The translations under genes were made by a program, and so were the position numbers. The notes under the pieces were generated by a model. It worked only from the letters and a program-made list of their open reading frames with translations. It was not told the origin of the DNA and did not search any database. A stretch of 64,000 nucleotides of DNA from Thamnidium elegans. Taxonomy: Eukaryota > Mucoromycota > Mucoromycetes > Mucorales > Mucoraceae. Location: assembly GCA_025201345.1 (NCBI GenBank), contig JAIXMG010000009.1, positions 496,001 through 560,000 of the forward strand, given 5' to 3'. The number at the start of each line of letters is the position of its first letter. The stretch's first letter is position 1. Below are positions 46,920-57,655 of this stretch, one piece after another.

Positions 46920-47692
46920 AATGGATATTATAGCATCGCATTTCTACCGAATGGTATTATTAGCCTTGTTTCGTTTGTGTATCTCGTCATCTGAATTATG
47001 CTTAATTCCCAATACCTTTAATGGATGACTAACTTGAAGGTAATATTTAATAAGGTTTGTATGTTACTGTTGATACCGTCAGACAAGTCGAAAAAGTGAA
47101 TTAACCCAGGCTAAAGGCAAAAGAGAGTTCGGAGAAGCCAATCCTGTATCCCGGGTTCACATTAGGACGTGCTCCTTTTCGATGTAATTGGCGAGGCGTT
47201 GATTCATTTTTGTTGAGCTGCTCTTTTAAAATAAAATAAGTCCTAAACCATACCTTTAAATCGGACTCAAATGTTCAAAATCCTTACTCCACCTCCAGTT
47301 CTAAGTACTAAGCTAGAATTGTGGTGAAAGATTGTCCGAAATTACTTTTTGACAGCATCCCACAGTATTATAATTTATTCTTTAAGTTTCAGACTATAGA
47401 AGGAGAGGTTAATTTTTTAAAAAAAACTTATGGAATATGAAGTGCTGTTTATAAAAGTTTGTTGAATAAAAACATTTACTAAAGTCATATCCCAAAAGAC
47501 TCTGTTATCAAATTCTGAAAGCGACAATATTCTTTTTTTAAATTTCACAAATTCTCATTAATCTCAGTTGATGCTCTAAGGGAAGCTATTATCACTATTC
47601 TGTTTACTTTATCATGAGCAATTACGGTGTTTTGCTCATGTGTTTTTTAATACCATTTACAATATACATATAAAGAAATCCCTTACAAACAA

Positions 47693-47724
<32 letters not shown>

Positions 47725-47752
47725 AAAATACAACTAAATTATCCAGCATCTT
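46920..47752. other. Spacer with possible coding debris
   Basis: Composition around 47080-47230 is less AT-biased than the flanks. On the minus strand a stop-free stretch reads EQLNKNESTPRQLHRKGARP then NVNPGYRIGF, suggesting a decayed coding fragment. It belongs to no family I recognise. The 3' end is a (TA)n/(TAA)n microsatellite at about 47690-47725. Confidence 0.3.
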
Positions 47753-48829
47753 TCACCTTGTATAGATATCACCATCTACAGTCCATAACTCACTAAGAAA
47801 TTTAGGATCAATATGATCTAGAAAATGCTGTCTCCATTCTTTAATAAAGCCTTCCAAGTCTGGCCATGTCTCTTGTCCTCTATCATTTCTTACACAATTC
47901 TTTGTTAGCTGTTGTATGACCTTATTACCATGTTCAATGAAGTCTGATCCACGGAAATGGTCTTCTAATAAACTACACTTTTCTAATATGGTGTCCCAGT
48001 CTTCGTTGCCGTCACCAACTGTTTCTTCAGTAACTGTTTCTTCTCCTTTATTGCCACTAGTTATTTCCTCTTCTTTATCGCTATGAATCGCTTCCTTTTC
48101 TTTCACTTCTTTTCTATATTCATTCCAGAACTTTAATACTGTATCTTTCAAAACTTGTTGTCGATCTTGGGGTATTTTATCCGCTGAACGTATTAATGCA
48201 GATGCTGCCTTCTTTGCTACCTTATAATGAGGTAAATAAACCCATCCATGACCTTCTAACGGGATATTAAATCTATTGACACATTGTTTTTTGAACTTCA
48301 TTGCTTTATCTTCATATCCATTATGACAGTGTTTGCACAGCAATAATAAGTCTCTGCTCTTTTTTTTAACGTTAGTTTTTACTTTTTAAAAAAAATATGT
48401 ACCATATTCTTACTGATTTAGACTTGACAGCTAATGGCATCCAGTGTCTATACATTTCAGGAACAACATGGTGAATAGTCAAGTACTGATCTCCTCCACA
48501 TGATACACAAATATTCGATCGATCTTCAACCATGTAATCTCCCTTTTTATGTCCGTCGCCTTTTGCTTCAAACGTTAACTTTATAGATCTTGTTTCTTTT
48601 GGTAACAAAGTAGCTAGTTCTCTCTTTAAATACCATTGTGCCTTCTTTCTAATTAAGAAAAAAAAAACGTTTTAGAAACCAAAACGTTTATTGTAAAACA
48701 TAAACTTCTTTTTTTTTACTCGTTACAACGAAACATAAGCTTATGTGCCTTTGAATACACCTTCCAATTTTCATAGATAATATTGGATTTTTTACTAGGC
48801 ATCACAACCTCTTTCTTTTCGCGTGGCAT
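47753..48829 (-). CDS. HNH-type protein related to the C-terminal part of EXD2
   Basis: Three exons (48829-48720, 48648-48414, 48358-47753) give 316 aa. The N-terminus (WKVYSKAHKLMFRCNEKKAQ then WYLKREL) and the zinc-binding HNH-like module (CVSCGGDQYLTIHHVVPEMY ... DLLLLCKHCHNGYED) correspond to the region following the exonuclease domain in EXD2 (EXDL2) proteins. The 3'-5' exonuclease domain itself is absent: the protein starts directly with the MFRC block. C-x2-C...HH...C-x2-C supplies zinc ligands and a potential catalytic His. A Glu/Lys-rich linker (KEKEAIHSDKEEEITSG) lies near residues 200-240, and a C-terminal EWRQHFLDHIDPKFLSEL helix is also seen in EXD2. A nucleic-acid-related role is likely but not demonstrated. 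The start was chosen at the only upstream ATG keeping frame across the splice. Confidence 0.75.
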
Positions 48830-49154
48830 TTATATATTTATATTTTGGGTGAAAACTATAAAAGAATAAAAAAGTATACTTTTTTTTTTTTTTTTTTTTT
48901 TTGACAAGGAGTGTCTTTCTCCCGATCGCAGGTGTGTCCGTAGGGCTGGGATCGGGTTACCGAAAAAAAAGTACTCCCCACAAACGAGGTCTTTTATTAA
49001 AAACACAAGGTCTCTAATAGCGTCTCAATTGAAACTCTACAATATATATATAAAAAGTCTATATTCTGCGAGGGGGTATTCTATTATATTCTTAAAAATT
49101 ATTTATTATAAAAAAAAGAAAAGAAAAATCTATAGTAAAGGGGAATATTTTTTT
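48830..49154. promoter_or_regulatory. Upstream of the HNH gene / downstream of RAX2-like gene
   Basis: Short spacer between tandem minus-strand genes. It contains a T run of about 24 at 48879-48902, which on the minus strand is an A tract upstream of the HNH start, and an isolated GC-richer patch at 48910-48960 without recognisable function. Confidence 0.35.
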
Positions 49155-52100
49155 TTAAAAGGGTTTAGCCTTTGATACATAATTACTTGGAAACAAACCA
49201 GAAACGGGGTTACCAAACCCATCATCTTTATACCCCATCCACCAGACATCATCACTGGTATCTGTAACGACAATAGGAGTCTGTGCTGTAAAAGCCAATT
49301 CACCAAACTCTTTAGCTTCAAACGCATACTTTGCATAATAAATCTTTGGCGTTTCATCACTAGCAGCAGTAGGTTCATCGTTACTCCTAACTGCGTTAGC
49401 CATCAAGACACTAAATGGTACACTGGACATACTAGTTGAAAACCCACTTGAACTACGAAGTCTAGATGTATCAGAGATATCCATACTTTGTTGACCTCGA
49501 TCATTTAACGCAGTAGTATACCCAGTAGATGGATCTCTTTGCTTAGCATCGGAAGCACCAGCAGTAGCAGCACCAGCAGCAGCACCAGCACCAGCACCCG
49601 CACTAGCAGAACCAGCACCAGCGGCCAAAAAAGCGGAATCAGTTAATTGTGCTGCATCCAACATGGCTAATAAACTCGAAGGCCTATGTTTAGGTTTCCA
49701 CTCTTGCATAGGAGCAGGCTCATATTTTACGTTGTTACGACGTTTGAAAAACAAGTAGAGGAAAGAAAGTGCCATTAAAAAGAATAAGATGGCTAACGAG
49801 ATGGCAATAGAGATCAAAATGACTGCAGGAACAGAGAGGTAGTTACGTACTGATTTAGGTGTACAACAGGCGGTGATACTAATTGTACTGCGGATTAAAC
49901 CTCCTGTACCGTTAGCGGTGGAGGTAAGTACGTATGGGTACCATGTCGAGCCATCAAACAGCGCAGCACTGGCACTACCGAATTGTGGTAAATCTAAATG
50001 TCCTACTGCCATTAAAACTGTATCGGAACCAGATGGGTAACGTGCTTTAGAAGGTGAAGTATCAACCTGCAAGTACATTAATTGAATAATGTTTGAGGAA
50101 GGGCCCAAGTCCGTATTGATTTTTGTTAATTCTTGACCGTTCCAAGATCCCAGATAGAATTGATCGTCACTTCTATATATAATAGATTGGTAAATTTATA
50201 CAGAAAAGAAAAAGAGAAATTTTACCTTCCAGAAACAATAAATTGACCAGTGCCATCATTTACAAGAGAATTAGTAGATACAATATCATGAGCAGGACTT
50301 CTCCAGGAGGCCGTACTTAAATTATCCAATACAGCTAAACCAGTCTTTGTGGAGGCAACAGCTAAATCACCTACTACAGTAATCGAGCCCTTATAAATAG
50401 ACATATCCTTAATACTTCCTTCAATACCTTGACTCACTTGACTCCACTGTCTAGAATCCGAAGACAATTGACAAATCGAGTTACAATTCAACAACCCAGC
50501 AAAAGAGAAATTACCAGCCACATAAATTGATCGACCATCTGTTTGAGTTCGAATCACATTGACTTGACCTGGTGTTTTATCTTGAGTTAAAACACCTTGT
50601 ACTTCTTCAAACACTTGTCTTTCGAGATCATATATAGCAAAACTGGTGATTTTAATATCTCCTATAGTACCTTGAAATCGTCCTCCAATTAATAATTGGT
50701 TTTTAAGAACGTATAAAGTATTGACATCGCCTTCAATATTTTGCATGAACCCTTTCCACATGGTTCCGTCGTACATGGTAATACGATACTGTGTGTTATT
50801 AAAGTTAAATAATCCACCCAAAATAATTGTATTGGCGTTTCCGTTTTTCCAAAATACACCTGTTGTGACAGTGGCATTAGGGTCCAAGTCTGTAATCAAA
50901 GATCGCCATTGGGTTTGTTCAAAGGACGCAATGTTGTTGGCACGATGCGTTTGTGCACTTTTAATAGCTCCCATATATACGGTATTGTTATTACCCAAGT
51001 CTAATTGGTTAGCAATAGGGCCTACAACTAAAGAAGAAGAAGGTATCCATTGATTTTGGATTAAATGCCATTGGGCATTACCATAGGAAGTAGATCCATT
51101 GACAGTTTTAAACACACCAGATAAATGTACACTGGTATTATCCATAGTATATAAATCATTTACTGGACCATCGACACCATTTTGCATACCGGACCAAGTA
51201 TTTGTTTCAAGATTATAAGAAGCGACATGATTTAATGCATTTGATGATGGTATATCCGTATTATTAAAATAACCACCTACTACTAATTGAGAACCAACAA
51301 GTACAGAAGTAGATACCATACCATTTAAGCCATTATTTTGAACAGGTATAAACCCAGTATCAAAATCATAAGTTACCAAGTTGGTATATAAAGTAGTGTT
51401 GGTAGACCTGAAATTACCACCAATATAAATCTTGTTTGCGTTGGATTGTAAGGTACGTACAGTAGATGCAAGAGGTAATTGTTGAGGTAAAGGTAACCAA
51501 GTATTATTGGAAGGATAATAGTTCAAGATACTTGAGAGTACAGAACCTGTGGTATTGCGAATAAATTCAAGTGAGTCAGCAGCTATGGATACTGTGCCGG
51601 AAGTAGGCACAGTGGCTGTAGGAGACACACGCATAATAATAGAAGGTTGGAAAGGTCCTGAAGAGGCTGTGATAGGGCCGCTGTAGATCAGGGTACGTTG
51701 ATCAGCAGCATTTTGTTGATCCAATGCATAGGTCGTTGTGTTTCCTGGGCTCAATGTCATTTCGAGTACAACTTGTGTACGTTGATCACATGTACTCGTA
51801 CCGACACAACCAGGTGTAGTGGCGTATACGTTATAAATACCTTGACCTGAAATATATCTATTTTTTTTTAAGGTTTTTTTAAAAAAAAGTGATACGAAGC
51901 ATAATTTAAAATACTTACGGTTGGTAAGTCACTGAAACATTAGATGTTTGTAACTCAGTTGCAGCAAAAGTAGCAATTAAAAAGTTTCGATAGGATTGAT
52001 AAGAGTATACTTGAGACCAATTACCGGTAGTAGAAGCAGTTGAAGAAGGGGTATTTGAACAGCCGGTAGAGGTAGACGGTTCGCTATTTAATTGAGGTTG

Positions 52101-53288
52101 TAAAGAAACATCGGATCGAAAAATTTCAACGTTTCCTAAACCACCACCAGAACCAAACCAAGAATCAATATTGATACGTATACCGTTTGTTGTAACTGGT
52201 GAAGTGACAGTAAAATCTTGATAAGGAATCGAAGAATCGTTCGATAAAATACATTTATCTGTACAAGAAACTATCTGGCTTGTAACAGGGTCAGTATATG
52301 ATAGTTGAAAATATTGGTTCGAGCCTAAAGAAATGATACTATTATAATAATATACAATTAATTAAGCTACTTGTTTAAATTTTTTTTTTTAAAAAAAAAA
52401 AAAAAAGTTACGGGCTTACTTGAATTCATTTGTATTCTTTCCATTTAAATGAACATTAGATAATCGAAATACAGATGGTTGTACGGGAGAATTAAATAGT
52501 GCTTCCCAGTAGCCGGGCATACCGTCTTGCAGTAACCAAGGTGATTGAGAGCAAACGACGGAAGAAGGATTTGTATTATTACCAAACATGGCGGAATTAC
52601 CAGCTGATATAGTGGCAGATGAAAGTAAATTAATTGTCTGACTTGTATTTTGATTAAAGAATTGACCATCACCGGTAGAATCAAATTGGCCAGCAAATAA
52701 GATAGATTGCTGTTGTAATTGCTTTATAATTGAATAAACGGGGCCATTAAATCCTTTCCAAGGTAAAGGGCTCCATTGATTTTGTTCCCAAAGAGCAACA
52801 TGTCCAGTATATTCTGTCATATTAGCGCCTATTGGTGCAATAAAATCACCACCGACATAAACTTGATCTGAATCACAGTAAATTGATCTAACGCTACCGT
52901 CTAAACCTTGTTGTAAAGGTGATAGTAAACTTGTTGCAGTATCAAATTGAGCAATATTATTAAAAGTCGTTTGATTAACGGTATTAAAATCACCAGCTAA
53001 AATGTATTTGGTATCTGAAATTTTACAGTAACTGGAGATACTGCCGTTGACTGTACCAAAAAGTTTAAATATTAAAGTGGTGTCATCCAAAGCTGTCATG
53101 AGTAAACCATGTGTGTTATTTGGTAATGACTCAAATTGAGACATTTGCTTTACGGGTGATATACCAGCATAGTCACCAATAAAACCTAATTGGCCACCAA
53201 GTGAATCTAGTGTGATGGTAGGTATTTCAAGTCCATTCGTCCATTGAATAAAATAAAGAAACGAAAAGAACCACAGTACGTTAACCAT
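49155..53288 (-). CDS. RAX2-like cortical polarity marker with C-terminal SH3 domain
   Basis: Four exons (53288-52420, 52338-51919, 51857-50226, 50172-49155) give 1312 aa. It starts with a signal peptide (VLWFFSFLYFIQWTNG). It then has a very long extracellular region of kelch-like/beta-propeller repeats typical of Rax2: YILAGDFNTVNQTTFNNIAQ, VYVGGDFIAPIG, KIYIGGNFRSTNTT, YVAGNFSFAGLLNCNSICQL, and many N-x-S/T sites. A single TM helix (ISIAISLAILFFLMALSFLY) is followed by a cytoplasmic tail of about 200 aa. The tail has an Ala/Gly tract (AGAGSASAGAGAGAAAGAAT) and ends in a convincing SH3 domain (YYAKYAFEAKEFGELAFTAQ ... GYKDDGFGNPVSGLFPSNYV). In yeasts Rax2 marks division sites with Rax1. An SH3 domain is not part of the yeast protein, so direct recruitment of Pro-rich partners is inferred. 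Confidence 0.88.
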
Positions 53289-53760
53289 GACTTCTTTTAT
53301 TGCCTTTTTTTTTTCTGTTTCGTTTAAAAAAACTGCTTAAAAAAGTAAAAAGCAAAAAAGGTATATTTATTTAAGAAGAAAAAAAAAGAGAAAAAAAAGG
53401 GAGAAAGAAAGAAACGAGGGTGAGAGTGAATAAAGAGAAAAAAAAATTGACAACAAAAAAAAAAGTTACTGCTATCGAAAAAAAATACCTGTTCCTTTAT
53501 TATCTTTTTTTTTTCTCTCTCTTTGTTATCACCTTCTGCTAACAGCAGAACCCCTCCTACCCCTCCTCTTTGTTATTGACAACATTTCTTTGTCTTGTAT
53601 TAAAAAGCTTGTAAAAATATAATAAAAACGTGCTGAATACTTTGATGGGTTACAATTACCATTTTTAGGCATGAGACACTCTGCAAGTCAAAAATCAATT
53701 GTTTGGTGTGCCGCACTTTTTTTTTCTTTTTTCATGTATTAAACTTTTTCTTATTTAAGC
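53289..53760. promoter_or_regulatory. Divergent promoter region of RAX2-like and RhoGAP genes
   Basis: About 470 bp of A/T-tract DNA between two divergent genes. It includes a perfect inverted repeat CTGCT-AACAGCAG near 53536-53549 and purine-rich GAAA repeats at 53375-53460. No specific factor site can be named. Confidence 0.4.
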
Positions 53761-56100
53761 ATGACACAATATCTGATAGCTGTATGGGACTATACTGCAG
53801 AAGGTGAATTTGAACTTTCTTTTAAACAAGGCGATAGAATAAAACTATTAGAAAGACATAACGATGACTGGTAATATATACACGCAGTAATTTCTTTATG
53901 TAACTCGTACTTATTTATTTTTTCTTTTCTTTTAGGTGGGAAGGTAAAAACATAACAACAACAACAACAACAATATACTTTTTTATATACTTATAGAAAA
54001 GACTAGGAGAACTTAATGATGAAATTGGTTTCTTTCCTGCAAATAGAATTCGTTTGGAATCTACCCAAGGTAAGGAGACTCTGTATATACGTATAAAAGA
54101 TGAAAGATATTAACAAACCCTAGCTCATCAAACTGTAAATACAATCTGTTAATTCAGCTTTCGCTATTAGACTTATACTATTATTATTTAGGACGAGACA
54201 GCAAAAGAACCACCAAATGTACCAGACCATCAACCTTCTATACAGCCAGACGCCAAACCTACGTTTGAATCCGTATTTAGTTCACCTAACATTCTAGTTG
54301 AATCGCCATTACCGCAAGGTTGGGAACACGCATACGGTAATAATATAAAGTACTTGCTTAAAAGAAAAGGTAGCTGACAACTTTTTTTTTTTTTTTTTTT
54401 TTTTTTGCTGTATAAAAAAGACGAAGCAGGTACTATATATTACTTTAACGAGGCTACAGGAGAATCTCGATGGGATAAACCAAAAGAAGAAGAAGATAAT
54501 GAAGAAGAGGAGGAAGAAGAGGAAACACAAGCAGAAGATACGTATATTCAAGGTTTAAACCCCAATGAATTAAAGAAATTGGTATGTTTTTAAAAAAATT
54601 ATTTAAATCTACCCTTTACTCAAACTTTTTTTGGGGACGTAGGAATTTGATCAATTAAAACCAGATTGGATTAGACAAAAAGGATATGTTCAAATGAAGA
54701 TGATTTCTGAAAAGGAAGATGGCGGTAAACTGTCTTCTTGGAAAGTATATTATGCGGTTTTGTCAAATGGGTTTTTACTGTTGTACAAGGAAGGACATGT
54801 CAAAAGCAAGGTAAAAAAAAAACAAAATTTTGTTGACAGCGTAAACTTATTATAATATTAGAAATCTTCAAGATCACATATACCAGTAGGTAGCTTTGAT
54901 TTGGAATCCTGCAAAATTGATCCTGCGGCAAAACAAGATACAAGACGTAAACACGTGTTTATTATTTCTACGCCTAAAAAGGTAAAACTGTATATTCAAA
55001 CTACAAGCGATAAAGAGTTTTCTTCTTGGTTAGACGCTATTATGAGAGAATTAGTAGCACGTAAAGAAGGAAAGATCCAAGATAAAGGTTTGTATGTATT
55101 TTTTTTTTTTAAAAAAAAAAAAGTGATCAAAAAAAAAATATATGTGTAACTGATATAACAAGTTAGAAATTTTGCGATTGTTAAAGTCATTAAGTTTTGA
55201 TGAAAGTCATATGAAGGTAAATAGAAAGATTACAAAGGATCGCTCAGATGATAGTAAAAAGAGTTTGGGCCATTGGTTTTCTTCTAAACCTGGTAAAGCG
55301 AATATACAAAAGATTGAACCGAGATATGTATATGGTCAAACACAACCGTCAGGAGAAAATGATATTTTCGGTGGATTCTTACGGTTAGAAGAAAATGGTG
55401 ATATACCTCATATTGTATCTCTTTGTATAAATGAAGTAGAACAAAGAGGATTAGAGTCTGTTGGTATTTACCGATTATCTGGACCTGCTTCTGCTATTCA
55501 AAAATACAGAGCTGCATTTAATAACAGTAAGTTAAAAATACTAAAAAAAAAATTGTGAATAGTGATATTAATCATTTATACGTATAAAGAGGAATCTGTT
55601 TCGTTTAAAGATGAACACGATATTAATGCTGTTACTGGTTTACTAAAATTGTATTTTAGAGAACTTCGTAACCCTTTAATGACACATGAATATTATGAAT
55701 GGTTTATGGAAGCAGCTAGTAAAGTACCCTTTTTTACTCTTTTTTAAAACGATAATTAAACTAATTTTCATTATGTATAGGAATGTCGGATTATGAGGAA
55801 AGAATGTATCAAATTAAATCGATTATTCATAGTTTACCTAAAGCCAATTATATGGTATTGGAATACTTGATGCGACACTTGAATCGAGTTGCATCTTACT
55901 CTCCAGTCAATAAGATGGAAACATCCAATTTAGCACTGATTTTCTCGGTTGGATTATTAAGATCGTCACAACAAGATCTAAGCAGTATCATGCAATCTGA
56001 TCTTCAAAGTAAGATTATTGAAGCAATTATTCAGCAAGTAGATTGGTTTTTTGAAGAAGACGAACAAGATTTAGTTCAAATAGATGAAAATGAAAAATAA
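53761..56100 (+). CDS. Rho GTPase-activating protein with SH3, WW and PH domains
   Basis: Eleven exons: 53761-53870, 53936-53943, 54007-54069, 54124-54134, 54192-54336, 54421-54581, 54643-54810, 54862-55087, 55167-55526, 55590-55718, 55781-56100. They give 566 aa with every junction in phase. Domains are: SH3 at about 4-58 (YLIAVWDYTAEGEFELSFKQ, WWEGELNDEIGFFPANRI); WW at about 103-136 (LPQGWEHAYDEAGTIYYF, ESRWDKP); PH at about 177-295 (KGYVQMKMI, FSSWLDAIMREL); RhoGAP at about 370-550 with the arginine finger in ESVGIYRLSG (about residue 401) and KANYMVLEYLMRHLNRVA. It should stimulate GTP hydrolysis on Rho/Cdc42/Rac-type GTPases at membranes, in polarity or cell-wall signalling. Exons 2 and 4 are micro-exons of 8 and 11 nt. 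Without them the SH3 and linker frames break. Confidence 0.9.
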
Positions 56101-56158
56101 AAAACACTTTTTTATTTTATTATTATTATTATTATTGTTATTATTATTATTATTATGA
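56101..56158. repeat. (TTA)n microsatellite in the convergent 3' spacer
   Basis: A trinucleotide ATT repeat of roughly 13 units, with one TTG interruption, fills most of the 58 bp between the stop codons of the RhoGAP gene (+) and pantothenate kinase (-). The two 3' UTRs probably overlap. Confidence 0.75.
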
Positions 56159-57655
56159 TTACAGGTTCTCTGTTCGTATTTCGAGATTATTAGAATTATC
56201 TAAAACTTCAAACACTGAGTTGTTACCAATATCTGGTTTATAATTTTCAGAGCATGAAAATGAGAGTCTAGCTTTACGTACTGGTTTATGCTTAAGAAAC
56301 TATATAATGTAAATTAGTTTGGTTTTTAAAGAAAAAAAAAGAGATTAACTACTTACTGCGCCGGTTGCTCCTAAATGGCCTTCATGACGAAGGAACAATG
56401 CCTTCATATCACCATTTGACCAAAACTTGATAGCGTATGATAGTGAGTTCATAGTAATAGGATGGCCTCTAATGAAACATCCACCAAAATAAATTCGCTT
56501 GATACCATGTTGTTGTGCATTTAAATAAGCAATTTGACCAATATTATTACTGACCATAAATAATAAACTCTTTGCGATATCACCCGAAGCAAAATTATCC
56601 TTATTTTGACGTGTATTCTTCTTGAACACTTTACCAAAACTTGATGCTATCCGTGATGACTTTAATCCAAGTTTGCTATAATCTGAACCATAAATATCCC
56701 CCACTAATAAATCTACATTTTTATTATCACCAGTCTTGGAAATGGCCAGCATATCATCAAATGAAGGTGCATCTGTTAATAGTGATAATAAACCCCAAAG
56801 TGTGCCACCGCCCAGCTATAATGACACACACAAAAAGTTAGTTTTTAAATATATACATATATATATATTTAAATAAACCACTTTACCGAGGTACCACTTA
56901 TACGGGTGAAATCTTTTGGGCCCGGACCATCTACTTTAAGAATACTTACGCCAGAGCCAATATTTACAAGCTACAAATAAATAAAATGACAGTAAGCTTT
57001 TTATGCTCATTTTTAGTAATAAAAATCATACCATATATGGGTATACATCTTTGGATCTTTCTTCAAATCGAATAGGATCAGCATCAAGTTCATTGTATGT
57101 AAATGCTTCATAGGGTATCTCTGTTATAAAAAAGCTTAAACCTAATAATAATAAAATATTTTTAGATGATGAAGGAGATGAGATTCGTAAAAAAAAAAAT
57201 AAAAAAAAAAAAAACTAACCAGTTATTAAACATTCCATTTCATCTTCTTTCTGAACTATTACACCAGGTAACTTTGAAGTCAACTTATCGTGATATAAAT
57301 GGGCTCCACCACCCGTTGCTTTTAAAACCTGTTGTGTACCATAATGTTGTGCGTCCTTTAATAAGTCAACTATAAAATCAATACAGTCGTCTACTTGTTC
57401 GGTTTCAAAAATCTTGAAATGAAGTCTACCACCTTTTCTGTCCGCTGATAGGGTAAAATAAATTACTTTTGCTAAAGATCCACCAATCTTTGGGAAAAAG
57501 ATATTAGCTTTGAAAAACTAAACTGTATAATAATAAAAAGCGCTTACATCAACTGCTATTTGTGATACATGTTCAGTTTGATTAGGCAATACAATATCTC
57601 TTGTCTCATGTGCAGCATAAAATGCTTCTGATACGCTTGCTCCAACAACGTTCAT
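56159..57655 (-). CDS. Pantothenate kinase (eukaryotic type II PanK)
   Basis: Six exons (57655-57548, 57487-57220, 57120-57032, 56970-56887, 56815-56357, 56299-56159) give 382 aa. It catalyses ATP-dependent phosphorylation of pantothenate, the first and controlling step of CoA synthesis. Family features include the phosphate-binding DIGGSLAKVIYFT strand-turn, KATGGGAHLYHDKL, the catalytic-region Glu in TEIPYEAF, YMLVNIGSGVSILKVDG, ISGTSLGGGTLWGLLSLL, LLVGDIYGSDYSKLGL and the C-terminal YFGGCFIRGHPITM with FLRHEGHLGATGA. In eukaryotic PanKs feedback by acyl-CoA acts through this fold; nothing sequence-specific shows it here. The N-terminus is short (35 aa before DIGG). It reads back into T-rich DNA, so a further upstream exon is possible though not required. 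Confidence 0.92.
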
